DNA of 64,000 bases from Bradyrhizobium sp. SRL28 (GTDB lineage: Bacteria > Pseudomonadota > Alphaproteobacteria > Rhizobiales > Xanthobacteraceae). Both the position numbers and the translations under genes were made by a program. The DNA lies in NCBI RefSeq assembly GCF_018596315.1, contig NZ_JAHEAG010000002.1:1-64000 (forward strand), written 5' to 3'. Positions 31,981 to 42,288 of this stretch are shown here, piece by piece (the stretch's first letter is position 1; every line of letters begins with the position of its first letter). The notes beneath the pieces are model-generated. The model had not been told where the DNA came from, did not search any database, and worked only from the letters and a program-made list of their open reading frames with translations.

Positions 31981-34850
31981 TCCGCAGCTTCCGCCGGCGC
32001 AATCCGGCGCGAATGACGAGCCTGCTCGTCATAAGACTTCTGCCAGTCACTTGGACCATTGGACGGCGAAATCTGCACCGCCGTGACCTTGTATTCCGGG
32101 CAATTGGTGGCCCAGTCCGAATACTCCGTCGTGATGACGTTGGCCTGCGTGTCCGGATGGTGGAACGTGGTGTAGACCACGCCCGGCGCCACGCGATCGG
32201 TGATCTCCGCGCGCAGCGTGGTTTCACCGGCGCGGCTCGCCAACCGCACCCAGTCGCCGTCGCGCACGCCGCGCTGCTCGGCGTCGTGGGGGTGGATTTC
32301 GAGCCGGTCTTCGGCATGCCAGACGACGTTCTCGGTGCGGCGGGTCTGTGCGCCGACATTGTACTGGCTGAGGATGCGCCCCGTCGTCAGCAGCAGCGGG
32401 AATCGTGGTCCGGTGCGTTCGTCGGTCGGGATATACTCGGTGACCACGAACTTACCCTTGCCGCGTACAAAACCGTCGATATGCATCACCGGCGTGCCTT
32501 CCGGCGCCTTCTCGTTGCAGGGCCACTGCACCGAGCCGAGCTCGTCGAGCTTGGCGTAGGAGACGCCGGCAAAGGTCGGCGTCAGCGCCGCGATCTCGTC
32601 CATGATCTCGGAAGGGTGGTTGTAGCGCATGTCAAAGCCCATCGCCTTGGCAAGGCCGATGGTGACCTCCCAGTCGGCGAGGCCGTTACGCGGCGTCATC
32701 GCCTTGCGGACGCGTTGGATGCGCCGTTCGGCGTTGGTGAAGGTGCCGTCCTTCTCCAGGAAGGTCGATCCTGGCAGGAACACATGCGCATAGTTCGCGG
32801 TTTCGTTGAGGAACAGGTCGTGTACGATGACGCATTCCATCGACGACAGCGCCGCCACCACATGCTTGGTGTTGGGATCGGACTGCAGGATGTCCTCGCC
32901 CTGCACATAGATGCCCATGAAGGTGCCTTCGATCGCGGCGTCGAACATGTTGGGAATGCGCAGGCCCGGCTCGGGATTGAGCTTGACGTTCCACATCGCC
33001 TCGAACTGGTCGCGCACGGCGTCGCCCGAGATGTGGCGGTAGCCGGGCAGCTCATGCGGGAACGAGCCCATGTCGCAGGAGCCTTGAACGTTATTTTGGC
33101 CGCGCAGCGGGTTCACGCCAACGCCGGGCCGGCCGATATTGCCGGTCGCCATCGCGAGGTTGGCGATCGCGATCACCGTGGTCGAGCCCTGGCTGTGCTC
33201 GGTGACGCCGAGGCCGTAATAGATCGCGCCGTTGCCGCCGGTGGCGAACTGGCGTGCGGCTTCGCGCAGCACTTTCGGATCGACGCCGGTCATGATCGCG
33301 GTTGCTTCCGGGCTGTTCTTCGGCAGCGCCACGAAGGTGGCCCATTCCTCGAACTCGCTCCAGTCGCAGCGCTCGCGCACGAAGGCTTCGTCGACGAGGC
33401 CCTCGGTGACGATGACATGCGCCAGCGCCGTGAGCACGGCGACGTTGGTGCCGGGCATCAACGGCAGATGCAGTGCTTTCATATGCGGCCCTTCCACCAT
33501 TTCGGTGCGCCGCGGATCTAGCACGATCAGCTTGGCGCCCTGGCGCAACCGCTTCTTCAGCCGCGAGGCGAATACGGGATGGGCGGAGGCCGGATTGGCG
33601 CCGATCACCATGACCACGTCTGTATGCTCGACCGAGTCGAAATCCTGCGTGCCGGCCGAAGTGCCGAAGGTGGTCGACAGGCCGTAGCCGGTCGGCGAAT
33701 GGCAGACGCGGGCGCAGGTGTCGACATTGTTGTTGCCAAACCCGCCGCGGATCAGCTTCTGCACCAGATAGGTTTCTTCATTGGTGCAGCGGGAAGAGGT
33801 GATGCCGCCGACGGCGTCGCGGCCATACTTTTGCTGAATGCCCTTGAACTTCGCCGCGGCAAAATTGAACGCTTCATCCCATGACACTTCGCGCCAGGGA
33901 TCGGCGATGTCCTCGCGGATCATCGGCTTGAGGATGCGTTCCTTGTGGGTGGTGTAGCCCCAGGCGAAGCGGCCCTTGACGCAGGAATGGCCGCGATTGG
34001 CCTTGCCATCCTTGTAGGGCACCATGCGCACGACTTCCTCGCCGCGCATTTCCGCCTTGAAGGTGCAGCCGACGCCGCAATAGGCGCAGGTCGTGACGAG
34101 GGAATGCTCGGGCTGGCCGATCTCGATGACGGATTTTTCCGTCAGCGTCGCGGTCGGGCAGGCCTGCACGCAGGCGCCGCAGGACACGCATTCGGAGCCG
34201 AGAAAACTTTCGCTCATGCCGGGCGAGACGCGGCTGTCGAAGCCGCGGCCCGAGATCGTCAGCGCGAACGTGCCTTGCACTTCCTCGCAGGCGCGGACGC
34301 AGCGCGAGCAGACGATGCATTTCGAGGGATCGTAGGTGAAGTACGGGTTGGACTCGTCCTTCGGCATCCAGTTGTCGTTGGTGCAGCCCTCTGACTTGGC
34401 GAACACATGGTTCTCGCCCTCGTAGCCATAGCGCACGTCGCGCAAGCCGACCGCGCCGGCCATGTCCTGCAATTCGCAATCGCCGTTGGCGGCGCAGGTC
34501 AGGCAGTCCAGCGGGTGGTCGGAGATGTGCAGCTCCATCACGCCCTTGCGCAGCTTCTTCAGCCGCTCGGTCTGGGTGTGCACGACAAGGCCGTTCATGG
34601 CGGGCGTGGTGCAGGAGGCCGGCGTTCCGGCGCGGCCCTCGATCTCGATCAGGCAGAGGCGGCAGGAGCCGAACGCGTCGACCATGTCGGTCGCGCACAA
34701 TTTCGGGATTTGCGTGCCGGCTTCCATGGCCGCGCGCATGATGGAGGTGCCCTCGGGCACGGTGACGCTGTTGCCGTCGATGGTGAGCGTCACCATCGTT
34801 TCGGATTTCGAGCGGGGCGTGCCGAAGTCGATTTCCTCGATCAAGGACAT
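31977..34850 (-). CDS. fdsA: NAD-dependent formate dehydrogenase alpha subunit FdsA
   Basis: A 957-residue molybdopterin subunit that oxidises formate to CO2. The N-terminal [2Fe-2S] ferredoxin-like domain has SCRLCLIEIEG. A His-Cys type cluster site (HISDHPLDCLTCAANGDCEL) follows, then two [4Fe-4S] motifs (CIVCSRCVRACEEVQG; CVSCGACVQACPTATL) and the CAYCGVGC cluster at the molybdopterin domain. The molybdenum ligand is expected to be Cys383 in ARVCHSPTGYG, next to the conserved His. The C-terminal dinucleotide-binding domain follows. ATG 34850 (MSLIEEIDFG) matches the family. It starts 10 bases after fdsB. Confidence 0.96.
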   Translation of the reverse strand: MSLIEEIDFGTPRSKSETMVTLTIDGNSVTVPEGTSIMRAAMEAGTQIPKLCATDMVDAFGSCRLCLIEIEGRAGTPASCTTPAMNGLVVHTQTERLKKLRKGVMELHISDHPLDCLTCAANGDCELQDMAGAVGLRDVRYGYEGENHVFAKSEGCTNDNWMPKDESNPYFTYDPSKCIVCSRCVRACEEVQGTFALTISGRGFDSRVSPGMSESFLGSECVSCGACVQACPTATLTEKSVIEIGQPEHSLVTTCAYCGVGCTFKAEMRGEEVVRMVPYKDGKANRGHSCVKGRFAWGYTTHKERILKPMIREDIADPWREVSWDEAFNFAAAKFKGIQQKYGRDAVGGITSSRCTNEETYLVQKLIRGGFGNNNVDTCARVCHSPTGYGLSTTFGTSAGTQDFDSVEHTDVVMVIGANPASAHPVFASRLKKRLRQGAKLIVLDPRRTEMVEGPHMKALHLPLMPGTNVAVLTALAHVIVTEGLVDEAFVRERCDWSEFEEWATFVALPKNSPEATAIMTGVDPKVLREAARQFATGGNGAIYYGLGVTEHSQGSTTVIAIANLAMATGNIGRPGVGVNPLRGQNNVQGSCDMGSFPHELPGYRHISGDAVRDQFEAMWNVKLNPEPGLRIPNMFDAAIEGTFMGIYVQGEDILQSDPNTKHVVAALSSMECVIVHDLFLNETANYAHVFLPGSTFLEKDGTFTNAERRIQRVRKAMTPRNGLADWEVTIGLAKAMGFDMRYNHPSEIMDEIAALTPTFAGVSYAKLDELGSVQWPCNEKAPEGTPVMHIDGFVRGKGKFVVTEYIPTDERTGPRFPLLLTTGRILSQYNVGAQTRRTENVVWHAEDRLEIHPHDAEQRGVRDGDWVRLASRAGETTLRAEITDRVAPGVVYTTFHHPDTQANVITTEYSDWATNCPEYKVTAVQISPSNGPSDWQKSYDEQARHSRRIAPAEAAE

Positions 34851-34860
34851 TGTCAGTCTC

Positions 34861-36413
<1,553 letters not shown>

Positions 36414-36417
<4 letters not shown>

Positions 36418-36890
36418 CGCTGCGTCTCCGCCACCAGCGCATCGAGGCGCGCTTCATCCAGCCGTCCGACGATGCGGCCATCCAGCATCGCTGACGGCGC
36501 GGTGGCGCATAGCCCGAGGCAATAGATCGGCTCCAGCGTGACGCGCGAATCGGCGGTGGTGTTTCCGATCGATATGCCGAGCCTGGCTTCCGCGCGCGCG
36601 GCGAGCGCGTCGCCGCCTGCGGCCTGGCACGCCTCGGCACGACAGATTTTCAGCACATGGCGGCCGGCGGGTTCGTGGCGGAAATCATGATAGAAGGTGA
36701 ACACGCCATGGACCTCGGCCCGCGACAGGCTGAGCGCGGAAGCGATCATCGGAATGGCGGGCTCCGGCACGTAACCGAACGCCTCCTGCATCGCGTGCAG
36801 GATCACCAGCGTCGGGCCCTCGAGCTTGTCGTGTTCGGCGATGATCTCGGCGCCGCGCGCTTCATTCCATGGTTCGTATGCCGATGTCAT
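36414..36890 (-). CDS. fdsG: NAD-dependent formate dehydrogenase gamma subunit FdsG
   Basis: A 158-residue NuoE-like [2Fe-2S] subunit. The cluster cysteines are expected in ICRAEACQAAGG and PIYCLGLCATAPS. The N-terminal helical part contains LVILHAMQEAFGYVPEPAIP. It is the first gene of the fdsG-fdsB-fdsA-fdhD-fdsD operon. ATG 36890 was used; an ATG at 36905 would add five residues, and neither has a strong ribosome site. Confidence 0.95.
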
Positions 36891-37129
36891 TTCCGCGTTT
36901 CTCATCAGAGGTTGTGGATTCCGATGAGTAAGGAAGACGCGAGGAATATCAATAAAGCTGTCCCATGTTGCGATTTCAAAACGCAATCAAGACAAGGACA
37001 TAGGCAAAGCCTATGAGCCGATGCCGCGCGGATTGGTTGGTTAACGCCTGATTATCGTCATGTTCCGCAGCGGAACGCGCCCGCCAAGTCTGTCCTGGCG
37101 AGCGCGTCTTGCACGTTTAATCGTTATTC

Positions 37130-37912
37130 TCAGAAAATGCCCGGCACCAGCATCGCCACTTTTTCGCGATAGCGCCGATACTCACTGCCGAACATCGCCA
37201 CCAGATCGCGCTCTTCGAGATAGATGCCGACGAAAATATAGGTCGTCGTCACCGCAGCGAATAGCAAATGGCCGAGCGTCATCGTCGGGGTCGACCAGAA
37301 GGCAATGATGAAGCCGAGATAGATCGGATGCCGGATCAGGCTATACAGGCCGGGCGTCTTGAACTTCATCGGCTCGACCACGCGGCCAGCGAAATGGGAG
37401 ACGACTTGCGTCAATCCGAACAGTTCGAAATGGCTGATCAGGAAGGTGCTGTAGAGCACGATGAGCCAGCCCAGGAAGCCGCCCGCGGTCACGACGCCGG
37501 CGAGAACAGGGTCTTCGATGTTCCAGACCACCGAGGGCATCGGCTGCCATTGCCAGAACAGCAGTATCAGCGAGAGACTCGCCAGCAGCACATAGGTCGA
37601 GCGTTCGATTGCAGGCGACGCGAAGCGCGTGAACAGCTTCTTGAAGCCCTGCCGCGCCATGCCGCTGTGTTGCACGGCGAAGATCGACATCAGCACCAAA
37701 TTGACCAGCAGGGCCGTCGTCAGCGAGGACGTCGAACCGGTATCGACGGTCTTGGGTACGACATATCCCGAGACGAAGCCGACCGCGTAGAGGAACGTGC
37801 CGAAGAAAATCAGATAGGCGAGGCCGCCGTAGCAGAGGGTAAGCAGCCGCGTTGCAAGAGAACTGATGGCTGGAGGGGCCGTGTTCGGTCCGGTGTGCAT
37901 CGTAATCGACAT
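37130..37912 (-). CDS. mddA: MddA-like methanethiol S-methyltransferase
   Basis: A 260-residue membrane protein with about six helices, related to the NnrU/isoprenylcysteine methyltransferase fold. The AdoMet-binding C-terminal part has SLIRHPIYLGFIIAFWSTP and YLEERDLVAMFGSEYRRYRE, both typical. In Bradyrhizobium, MddA methylates methanethiol to dimethyl sulfide; I assign that by overall resemblance, and other small-molecule methyltransferases of the same fold are possible. ATG 37912 is preceded by AAGGAG 8 bases away. The DUF1127-like gene lies 60 bases upstream on the same strand. Confidence 0.72.
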   Translation of the reverse strand: MSITMHTGPNTAPPAISSLATRLLTLCYGGLAYLIFFGTFLYAVGFVSGYVVPKTVDTGSTSSLTTALLVNLVLMSIFAVQHSGMARQGFKKLFTRFASPAIERSTYVLLASLSLILLFWQWQPMPSVVWNIEDPVLAGVVTAGGFLGWLIVLYSTFLISHFELFGLTQVVSHFAGRVVEPMKFKTPGLYSLIRHPIYLGFIIAFWSTPTMTLGHLLFAAVTTTYIFVGIYLEERDLVAMFGSEYRRYREKVAMLVPGIF

Positions 37913-37972
37913 CTCAAATCTCCTTGGTTGGAATGTTGACGTCGGGAAATTGTCTTGGGGCAATTGCCTTGT

Positions 37973-38296
37973 TCAGGACTGCTTGAGGCGTCTCCGCTTG
38001 CGGAGGCGCGCGGCTCTTTCGAGGGCGTCATCGATCGGACCGCGGTAGATGCGCTTGTTGTTCAAGTTGCGATCTCCGGCCCGGTGCAGTGCGAGCCAGG
38101 CGGCTTGCCGTTCGCGGTAGGCGCGGGCGGCGGCAATCCAGCCGTCGAGAAGGCGCCTCAGGCGCGCGGTCGGCACGAGCGGGCTGGCGACGCTGCTTGC
38201 GTGGATCCGCGCGCGGGGGTGCATGGCGCGCTCGTGCGGCAACAAGCCTTCTGGTGAAAAATCCGTCTTGGTGGGATTGAGCAACAAGCCGATCAT
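37973..38296 (-). CDS. Small DUF1127-like protein
   Basis: A 107-residue basic protein. The C-terminal half (ARLRRLLDGWIAAARAYRER, then LNNKRIYRGPIDDAL) resembles the short Arg-rich DUF1127 (YjiS-type) domain, in which DIGLTR-like residues are usually conserved; here the match is loose. A GGAG ribosome site lies 6 bases before ATG 38296 and directly abuts an upstream ATG at 38302, so 38296 is the likelier start. DUF1127 proteins in alphaproteobacteria include small RNA-binding regulators. Confidence 0.5.
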   Translation of the reverse strand: MIGLLLNPTKTDFSPEGLLPHERAMHPRARIHASSVASPLVPTARLRRLLDGWIAAARAYRERQAAWLALHRAGDRNLNNKRIYRGPIDDALERAARLRKRRRLKQS

Positions 38297-38467
38297 GGTC
38301 ATCTCCGATTGAACGATGATTGGCCCGTCTGTAGATTGAGCTGCCTGTTCCTGCTTGGCGGATTCCTTGAGAGGACCTTTGTTTTTCCTCCGGAAGCGAC
38401 TGTTTTTGCTTAGTTTTGTAACGCGAACCGCCTGACATGGGCGGAGCCTCGTGCCGGATTAACAGAA

Positions 38468-40117
38468 GTGGTATTACAGTACCGATTCTCCGAGTTCGAG
38501 ATCGACCTCAGCCAGCAGGAGCTGCGCCGGCTTGGGGAAGCGGTACATATTGAGCCCCAGGTATTCGATCTCATCGTTCATCTGGTGCGCAACCACGACC
38601 GCATTGTCAGCAAGGATGAGCTGATCGAGACGATCTGGAACGGCCGGATCATCTCCGAGGCGGCGCTCTCCAGCCGCATCAATGGCGCCCGGCGTGCGCT
38701 TGGCGACAACGGAAACGACCAGGCCCTTATTCGGACGTTGCACAAGCGTGGCTTCCGCTTCGTCGGCGATGTTCAGGCCATCGACGCGCCGAAAACGGAT
38801 GTGGAGGCGGCTCGGCTTGTTTCCGACGGGCCGGGCACCGTTCCAAGCCGCGTCTCGGTTTCTGCCGAAGTGTCCCGCCTCGATGATGTCGTCTCGGAAT
38901 CCGTAAAGGCGGAGGCCGTCACGCGATCGTCCATCGCCGTGATGCCGTTTGGGAACATGTCTGATGACCCCGAGAACGACTACTTCAGCTATGGGTTGAC
39001 GGAGGACATTATTCGTCTTCTCGCCCGTAACCGGTGGCTTTCGGTCATCTCGCGACACTCGACCATTGCGTTCCAGGGACGGGTGGTGGATGCACGCGAA
39101 ATCGGTGAGTTGCTGGGCGTCCGGTATGTGTTGGTCGGCAGCGTTCGCAAGAACCGCGATGCTGTGCGGATAACGGCGGAACTCGTCCGCGCGGCGGATG
39201 GAAAGCAATTATGGGCCGATAAATACGACCTGCAGCTGGAGTATATTTTCGATATCCAGGAGGAGATGGCACGGCAGATCGCCGCAACGATCGAGCCCGA
39301 GCTGTCGAAGGTCGAGCAGCAGCTCGCTGCCCGCAAGGCGCCGGAAAGCCTGGATGCCTGGGATTGCTACCAGCGCGGTTTATGGAATCTGTGGCGCTTC
39401 ACCACCCCGGGATTCGACTCGGCCGAAACCTATTTTCAACGTGCGATTGCCGCCGATCCGAATTTTGCGCGCGGCCATGGCGCTCTCAGCTACGTCAATA
39501 TTCAACGCGCGTTCATTGACGAACCGAAAGATCGCGCGGCGCGGCTGGAAACCGCGTTGCGCCAGGGGCGCCATGCGGTGGCGCTCGACGAGCTCGATTG
39601 CTTCTGCCACTGCGCGCTCGGACGCGCTTTGTGCCTGACCCATCAGAATGACGAGGCGCTGGCGGCGCTCGACGTATCGCTGGAGCTCAATCCGAGCTTT
39701 GCGCAGGCCTATTTCGCCCAAGGGTTCAACATGCTGTGGCACGGACGGGAGATCGAGGCGGAAACCCTGCTCGATCGGGCAATCATGCTCAGTCCGCGCG
39801 ACAGCCATATTTCTGCTTTCCACCATGTCCGCTCCTGGGCGCACTTCTCCCTGGGCGAGTATGACATAGCAGTCGAATTCGCGAGGCGGGCGACACGGCA
39901 GCCCAATGCGACCTATCAGGCGTTTGCGACACTTGCAGCGTCGCTCGGTCTTCTCGGGGATCGGGCGCAGGCCGAAACGGTGGCTGCGGAACTGCTGCAA
40001 CGCAAGCCAAACTACAACATTGAAACGGCGCGACAGGAGTTCTTCTTCTGCAATGATATAGGCTTCATCAATCGGTTCGTCGAAGGATTGCGTGTAGCCG
40101 GTGTTGCAAAGGCCTAG
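38468..40117 (+). CDS. Winged-helix/TolB-like/TPR regulator
   Basis: A 549-residue cytoplasmic protein. Residues about 5-102 form an OmpR-type winged helix (VFDLIVHLVRNHDRIVSKDE; TLHKRGFRFVG). About 155-290 is a TolB-N/FlgO-like domain (SIAVMPFGNMSDDPENDYFS; VRYVLVGSVRKNRDAVRITA). About 300-540 are TPR-type helical repeats (FQRAIAADPNFARGHGALSY). CadC/HilA-type regulators share the first part, and the whole architecture is common in Bradyrhizobium, sometimes with cyclase domains. No transmembrane segment is visible. GTG 38468 starts the winged helix. Targets are unknown. Confidence 0.85.
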   Translation: MVLQYRFSEFEIDLSQQELRRLGEAVHIEPQVFDLIVHLVRNHDRIVSKDELIETIWNGRIISEAALSSRINGARRALGDNGNDQALIRTLHKRGFRFVGDVQAIDAPKTDVEAARLVSDGPGTVPSRVSVSAEVSRLDDVVSESVKAEAVTRSSIAVMPFGNMSDDPENDYFSYGLTEDIIRLLARNRWLSVISRHSTIAFQGRVVDAREIGELLGVRYVLVGSVRKNRDAVRITAELVRAADGKQLWADKYDLQLEYIFDIQEEMARQIAATIEPELSKVEQQLAARKAPESLDAWDCYQRGLWNLWRFTTPGFDSAETYFQRAIAADPNFARGHGALSYVNIQRAFIDEPKDRAARLETALRQGRHAVALDELDCFCHCALGRALCLTHQNDEALAALDVSLELNPSFAQAYFAQGFNMLWHGREIEAETLLDRAIMLSPRDSHISAFHHVRSWAHFSLGEYDIAVEFARRATRQPNATYQAFATLAASLGLLGDRAQAETVAAELLQRKPNYNIETARQEFFFCNDIGFINRFVEGLRVAGVAKA

Positions 40118-40137
40118 CTCAAACCACCGTCTCGTGA

Positions 40138-40986
40138 TCACGGCTGCGGGCCGGACAAGTTCATTTCACGCTCGGCCCGGAAAACATTGCTGTGCAGGTT
40201 TGCTATCCACTGCCGTCCGCTCGACGTGACATTGAGATAGCGTATTGCCGTCTGGATCTGCGGAGCGACGTTGTTCCAATAGAACTGCGGATATCTGTAG
40301 ACAACGTCTGCCGGCGTCTCGTAGTTGAGCGTTTTGTTCATTCCGACTTCTTCAAATTCGTAGAACAGGGCATTCGCTTTTTTCAGGTAGTTGGGGTCGC
40401 CGAGTTGCCCGATGAGGTCGGCCGCGCGCAGCAGCAGGCCCTCTTCTTCGTTCAGTTCGTCGTTTGACGATGAAGCAACATAGGGAAATCGCGTATACTC
40501 GATTGCCCTGGCGATCCGGCTCGCATCAACTTCTTCGGTAGCGTCGAGCCGCTCGAAGACGAACAGCTTCGAGCGGTCCACATGGTAGGGCCCCAGCGCG
40601 GCATCGGATGAACCGCGTGGCAGGCGAATGGTACGGCCGCCGAGATCTGCGACATAGGAATCCCCGTCATCTCCCTGGACCACTCCGCGAACATATCCGA
40701 TGTCGTGGGTGAGGCACGCTACGATGAAATTGGTGTAATCGTCCGGTGTCGTTGTCCGCAGCATCGTCCGGCCCATGAGGATGTCGTGGCCGGCAAGGGT
40801 CACGAGCATGGTGTGTTCGATGTTGTGATACAGGGCGTCGCTGTTGCCGATGCACTCCAATGTGAGCCTGGCTGCATAGGGGAGATATTCAGCCAGTCGG
40901 GCTTGGGAGGAGCCAAACCTGCTTCTGGTATCTGAAGCCAGGAATGAACCCAAAGCTTGCGCGACCAGTTCCGGGATTGTGATCAT
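40138..40986 (-). CDS. HD-domain phosphohydrolase-like protein
   Basis: A 282-residue soluble protein with an HD-type metal site: YHNIEHTMLVT (His54, His58) and CLTHDIGYVRG (His94-Asp95). The following part has DELNEEEGLLLRAADLIGQL. HD proteins hydrolyse phosphomonoesters, phosphodiesters or (p)ppGpp, but which substrate applies here cannot be told. ATG 40986 is preceded by a G-run. It converges on the winged-helix/TPR regulator, with only 20 bases between their stops. Confidence 0.8.
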   Translation of the reverse strand: MITIPELVAQALGSFLASDTRSRFGSSQARLAEYLPYAARLTLECIGNSDALYHNIEHTMLVTLAGHDILMGRTMLRTTTPDDYTNFIVACLTHDIGYVRGVVQGDDGDSYVADLGGRTIRLPRGSSDAALGPYHVDRSKLFVFERLDATEEVDASRIARAIEYTRFPYVASSSNDELNEEEGLLLRAADLIGQLGDPNYLKKANALFYEFEEVGMNKTLNYETPADVVYRYPQFYWNNVAPQIQTAIRYLNVTSSGRQWIANLHSNVFRAEREMNLSGPQP

Positions 40987-41264
40987 GAGAACCCCCAACT
41001 CAGTTGTGGGACAGCGGCGATGGATGCATCGGCGCCGCACGATAGCACGCCGCGCGCGGGCAGGCCGGATATCGACCGGGTCGAGCCGCCAAAGCGACAG
41101 CGCAAAGCAGATTTGACGGTGGGTCAGCTGCCGTGACGTATTCCTGGTAGAACGGCGTCGGCCGCGGCCGCGCACGGCCTAAGAAGCCAAAATCAAGATT
41201 ATCTTCAGATTATCTGAACATCGGCTCTAAGCGCGGCAAGTCTGTTCGAGCCATATTGGCCGGC

Positions 41265-42236
41265 ATGGACCGACGAGATTTCATTGCGTTTCTGGGAGCG
41301 GCGATGGCGTGGCCAGCCGCCGCATTCGCTCAGGATTCGACAAGAGTTTATCGCATCTTTTGGGTATCCACCGATTCCCAGCCCGACCCGTTCCTGGCCG
41401 GTTTTCGGGAGGGATTGCGGGCGCGGGGCTACGTCGAGGGAAAGAACGTTACCTTTGAGCTGCACTATGCGCCTGGCAATCCGCAGGCACTCCGCGAGGT
41501 CGTATCCGAACTGAAGCGAGGGAACATCGACCTGGCCGTGTCGAGCGGCCCGGCGACGCGCGCGATGACGGCGGTAACGGACGTTCCGGTCCTGTTTGCG
41601 TTGAGCGGCGACCCCGTGGAGTTGGGCCTCGTCAAGAGCCTCGGGGAGCCGGGCGGCAATTTCACGGGTTCGACCTTCCTTTCTCTTGAGTTGGCGGGGA
41701 AACGGGTCGAACTGCTGAAGGAAGCCGTGCCGACTGTGCGCAGGCTTGCGGTGTTTTCAAACAGTCTTCATCCGGGAGAACAATCGGAGTGGCGCGCGAC
41801 CAGGGAGGCCGCCAAGGCGCTGGGCATCGAGACCGTCTACGTTCCCTTTGCCGGCAAAAGCGAGCTGGACAAGGGACTGGCAGCGGTGGGAGACGCGCAT
41901 GCCGACGCGTTGCTCGTCTTCCCGGACGTCCTCACGCTGGTCCACCGGGCCAAAATTGCGGACTTCGCCATCGCGCACCGGCTGCCGTCGATGTTCGGCT
42001 GGAGCGAGTATTGCGATGCCGGCGGACTTCTGAGCTACGGCGCGAACCAGCGGGCGACCTATTTCTGGCTAGCGACTTATGCTGACCGGATCTTGCGCGG
42101 CGAAAAGCCCGCCAATCTCCCGGTTTTTCAGCCGACCAAATTCGAACTGGTCGTGAATCTCAGGACGGCTGAACGGCTCGGTATCGACCTGGATAAATCT
42201 TCAGTTCTTTTCCGCGCCAATCGGGTGATCGAATGA
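41265..42236 (+). CDS. ABC-type periplasmic binding protein (PF04392 family)
   Basis: A 323-residue exported binding protein of the ABC_sub_bind family. It begins MDRRDFIAFLGAAMAWPAAA, a Tat-like or Sec signal peptide with twin Arg. Family features include FREGLRARGYVEGKNVTFEL and DVPVLFALSGDPVELGLVKS. ATG 41265 was chosen over TTG 41256 because it gives a proper signal peptide. No ABC permease or ATPase lies next to it. Instead a dCache-HAMP cyclase follows 52 bases later on the same strand, which suggests a sensory rather than transport role. Confidence 0.85.
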   Translation: MDRRDFIAFLGAAMAWPAAAFAQDSTRVYRIFWVSTDSQPDPFLAGFREGLRARGYVEGKNVTFELHYAPGNPQALREVVSELKRGNIDLAVSSGPATRAMTAVTDVPVLFALSGDPVELGLVKSLGEPGGNFTGSTFLSLELAGKRVELLKEAVPTVRRLAVFSNSLHPGEQSEWRATREAAKALGIETVYVPFAGKSELDKGLAAVGDAHADALLVFPDVLTLVHRAKIADFAIAHRLPSMFGWSEYCDAGGLLSYGANQRATYFWLATYADRILRGEKPANLPVFQPTKFELVVNLRTAERLGIDLDKSSVLFRANRVIE

Positions 42237-42288
42237 CCCCGGCGCATCTCATATTGGTTTAAAACTCTTTTCATCGGATTTTTCGCTG

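Noticed and set aside
41265..42236. Binding protein as part of a complete ABC importer
   Set aside because: No permease or ATPase gene lies within several kilobases on either side; the nearest ABC components belong to the polyamine-type operon with its own binding protein.
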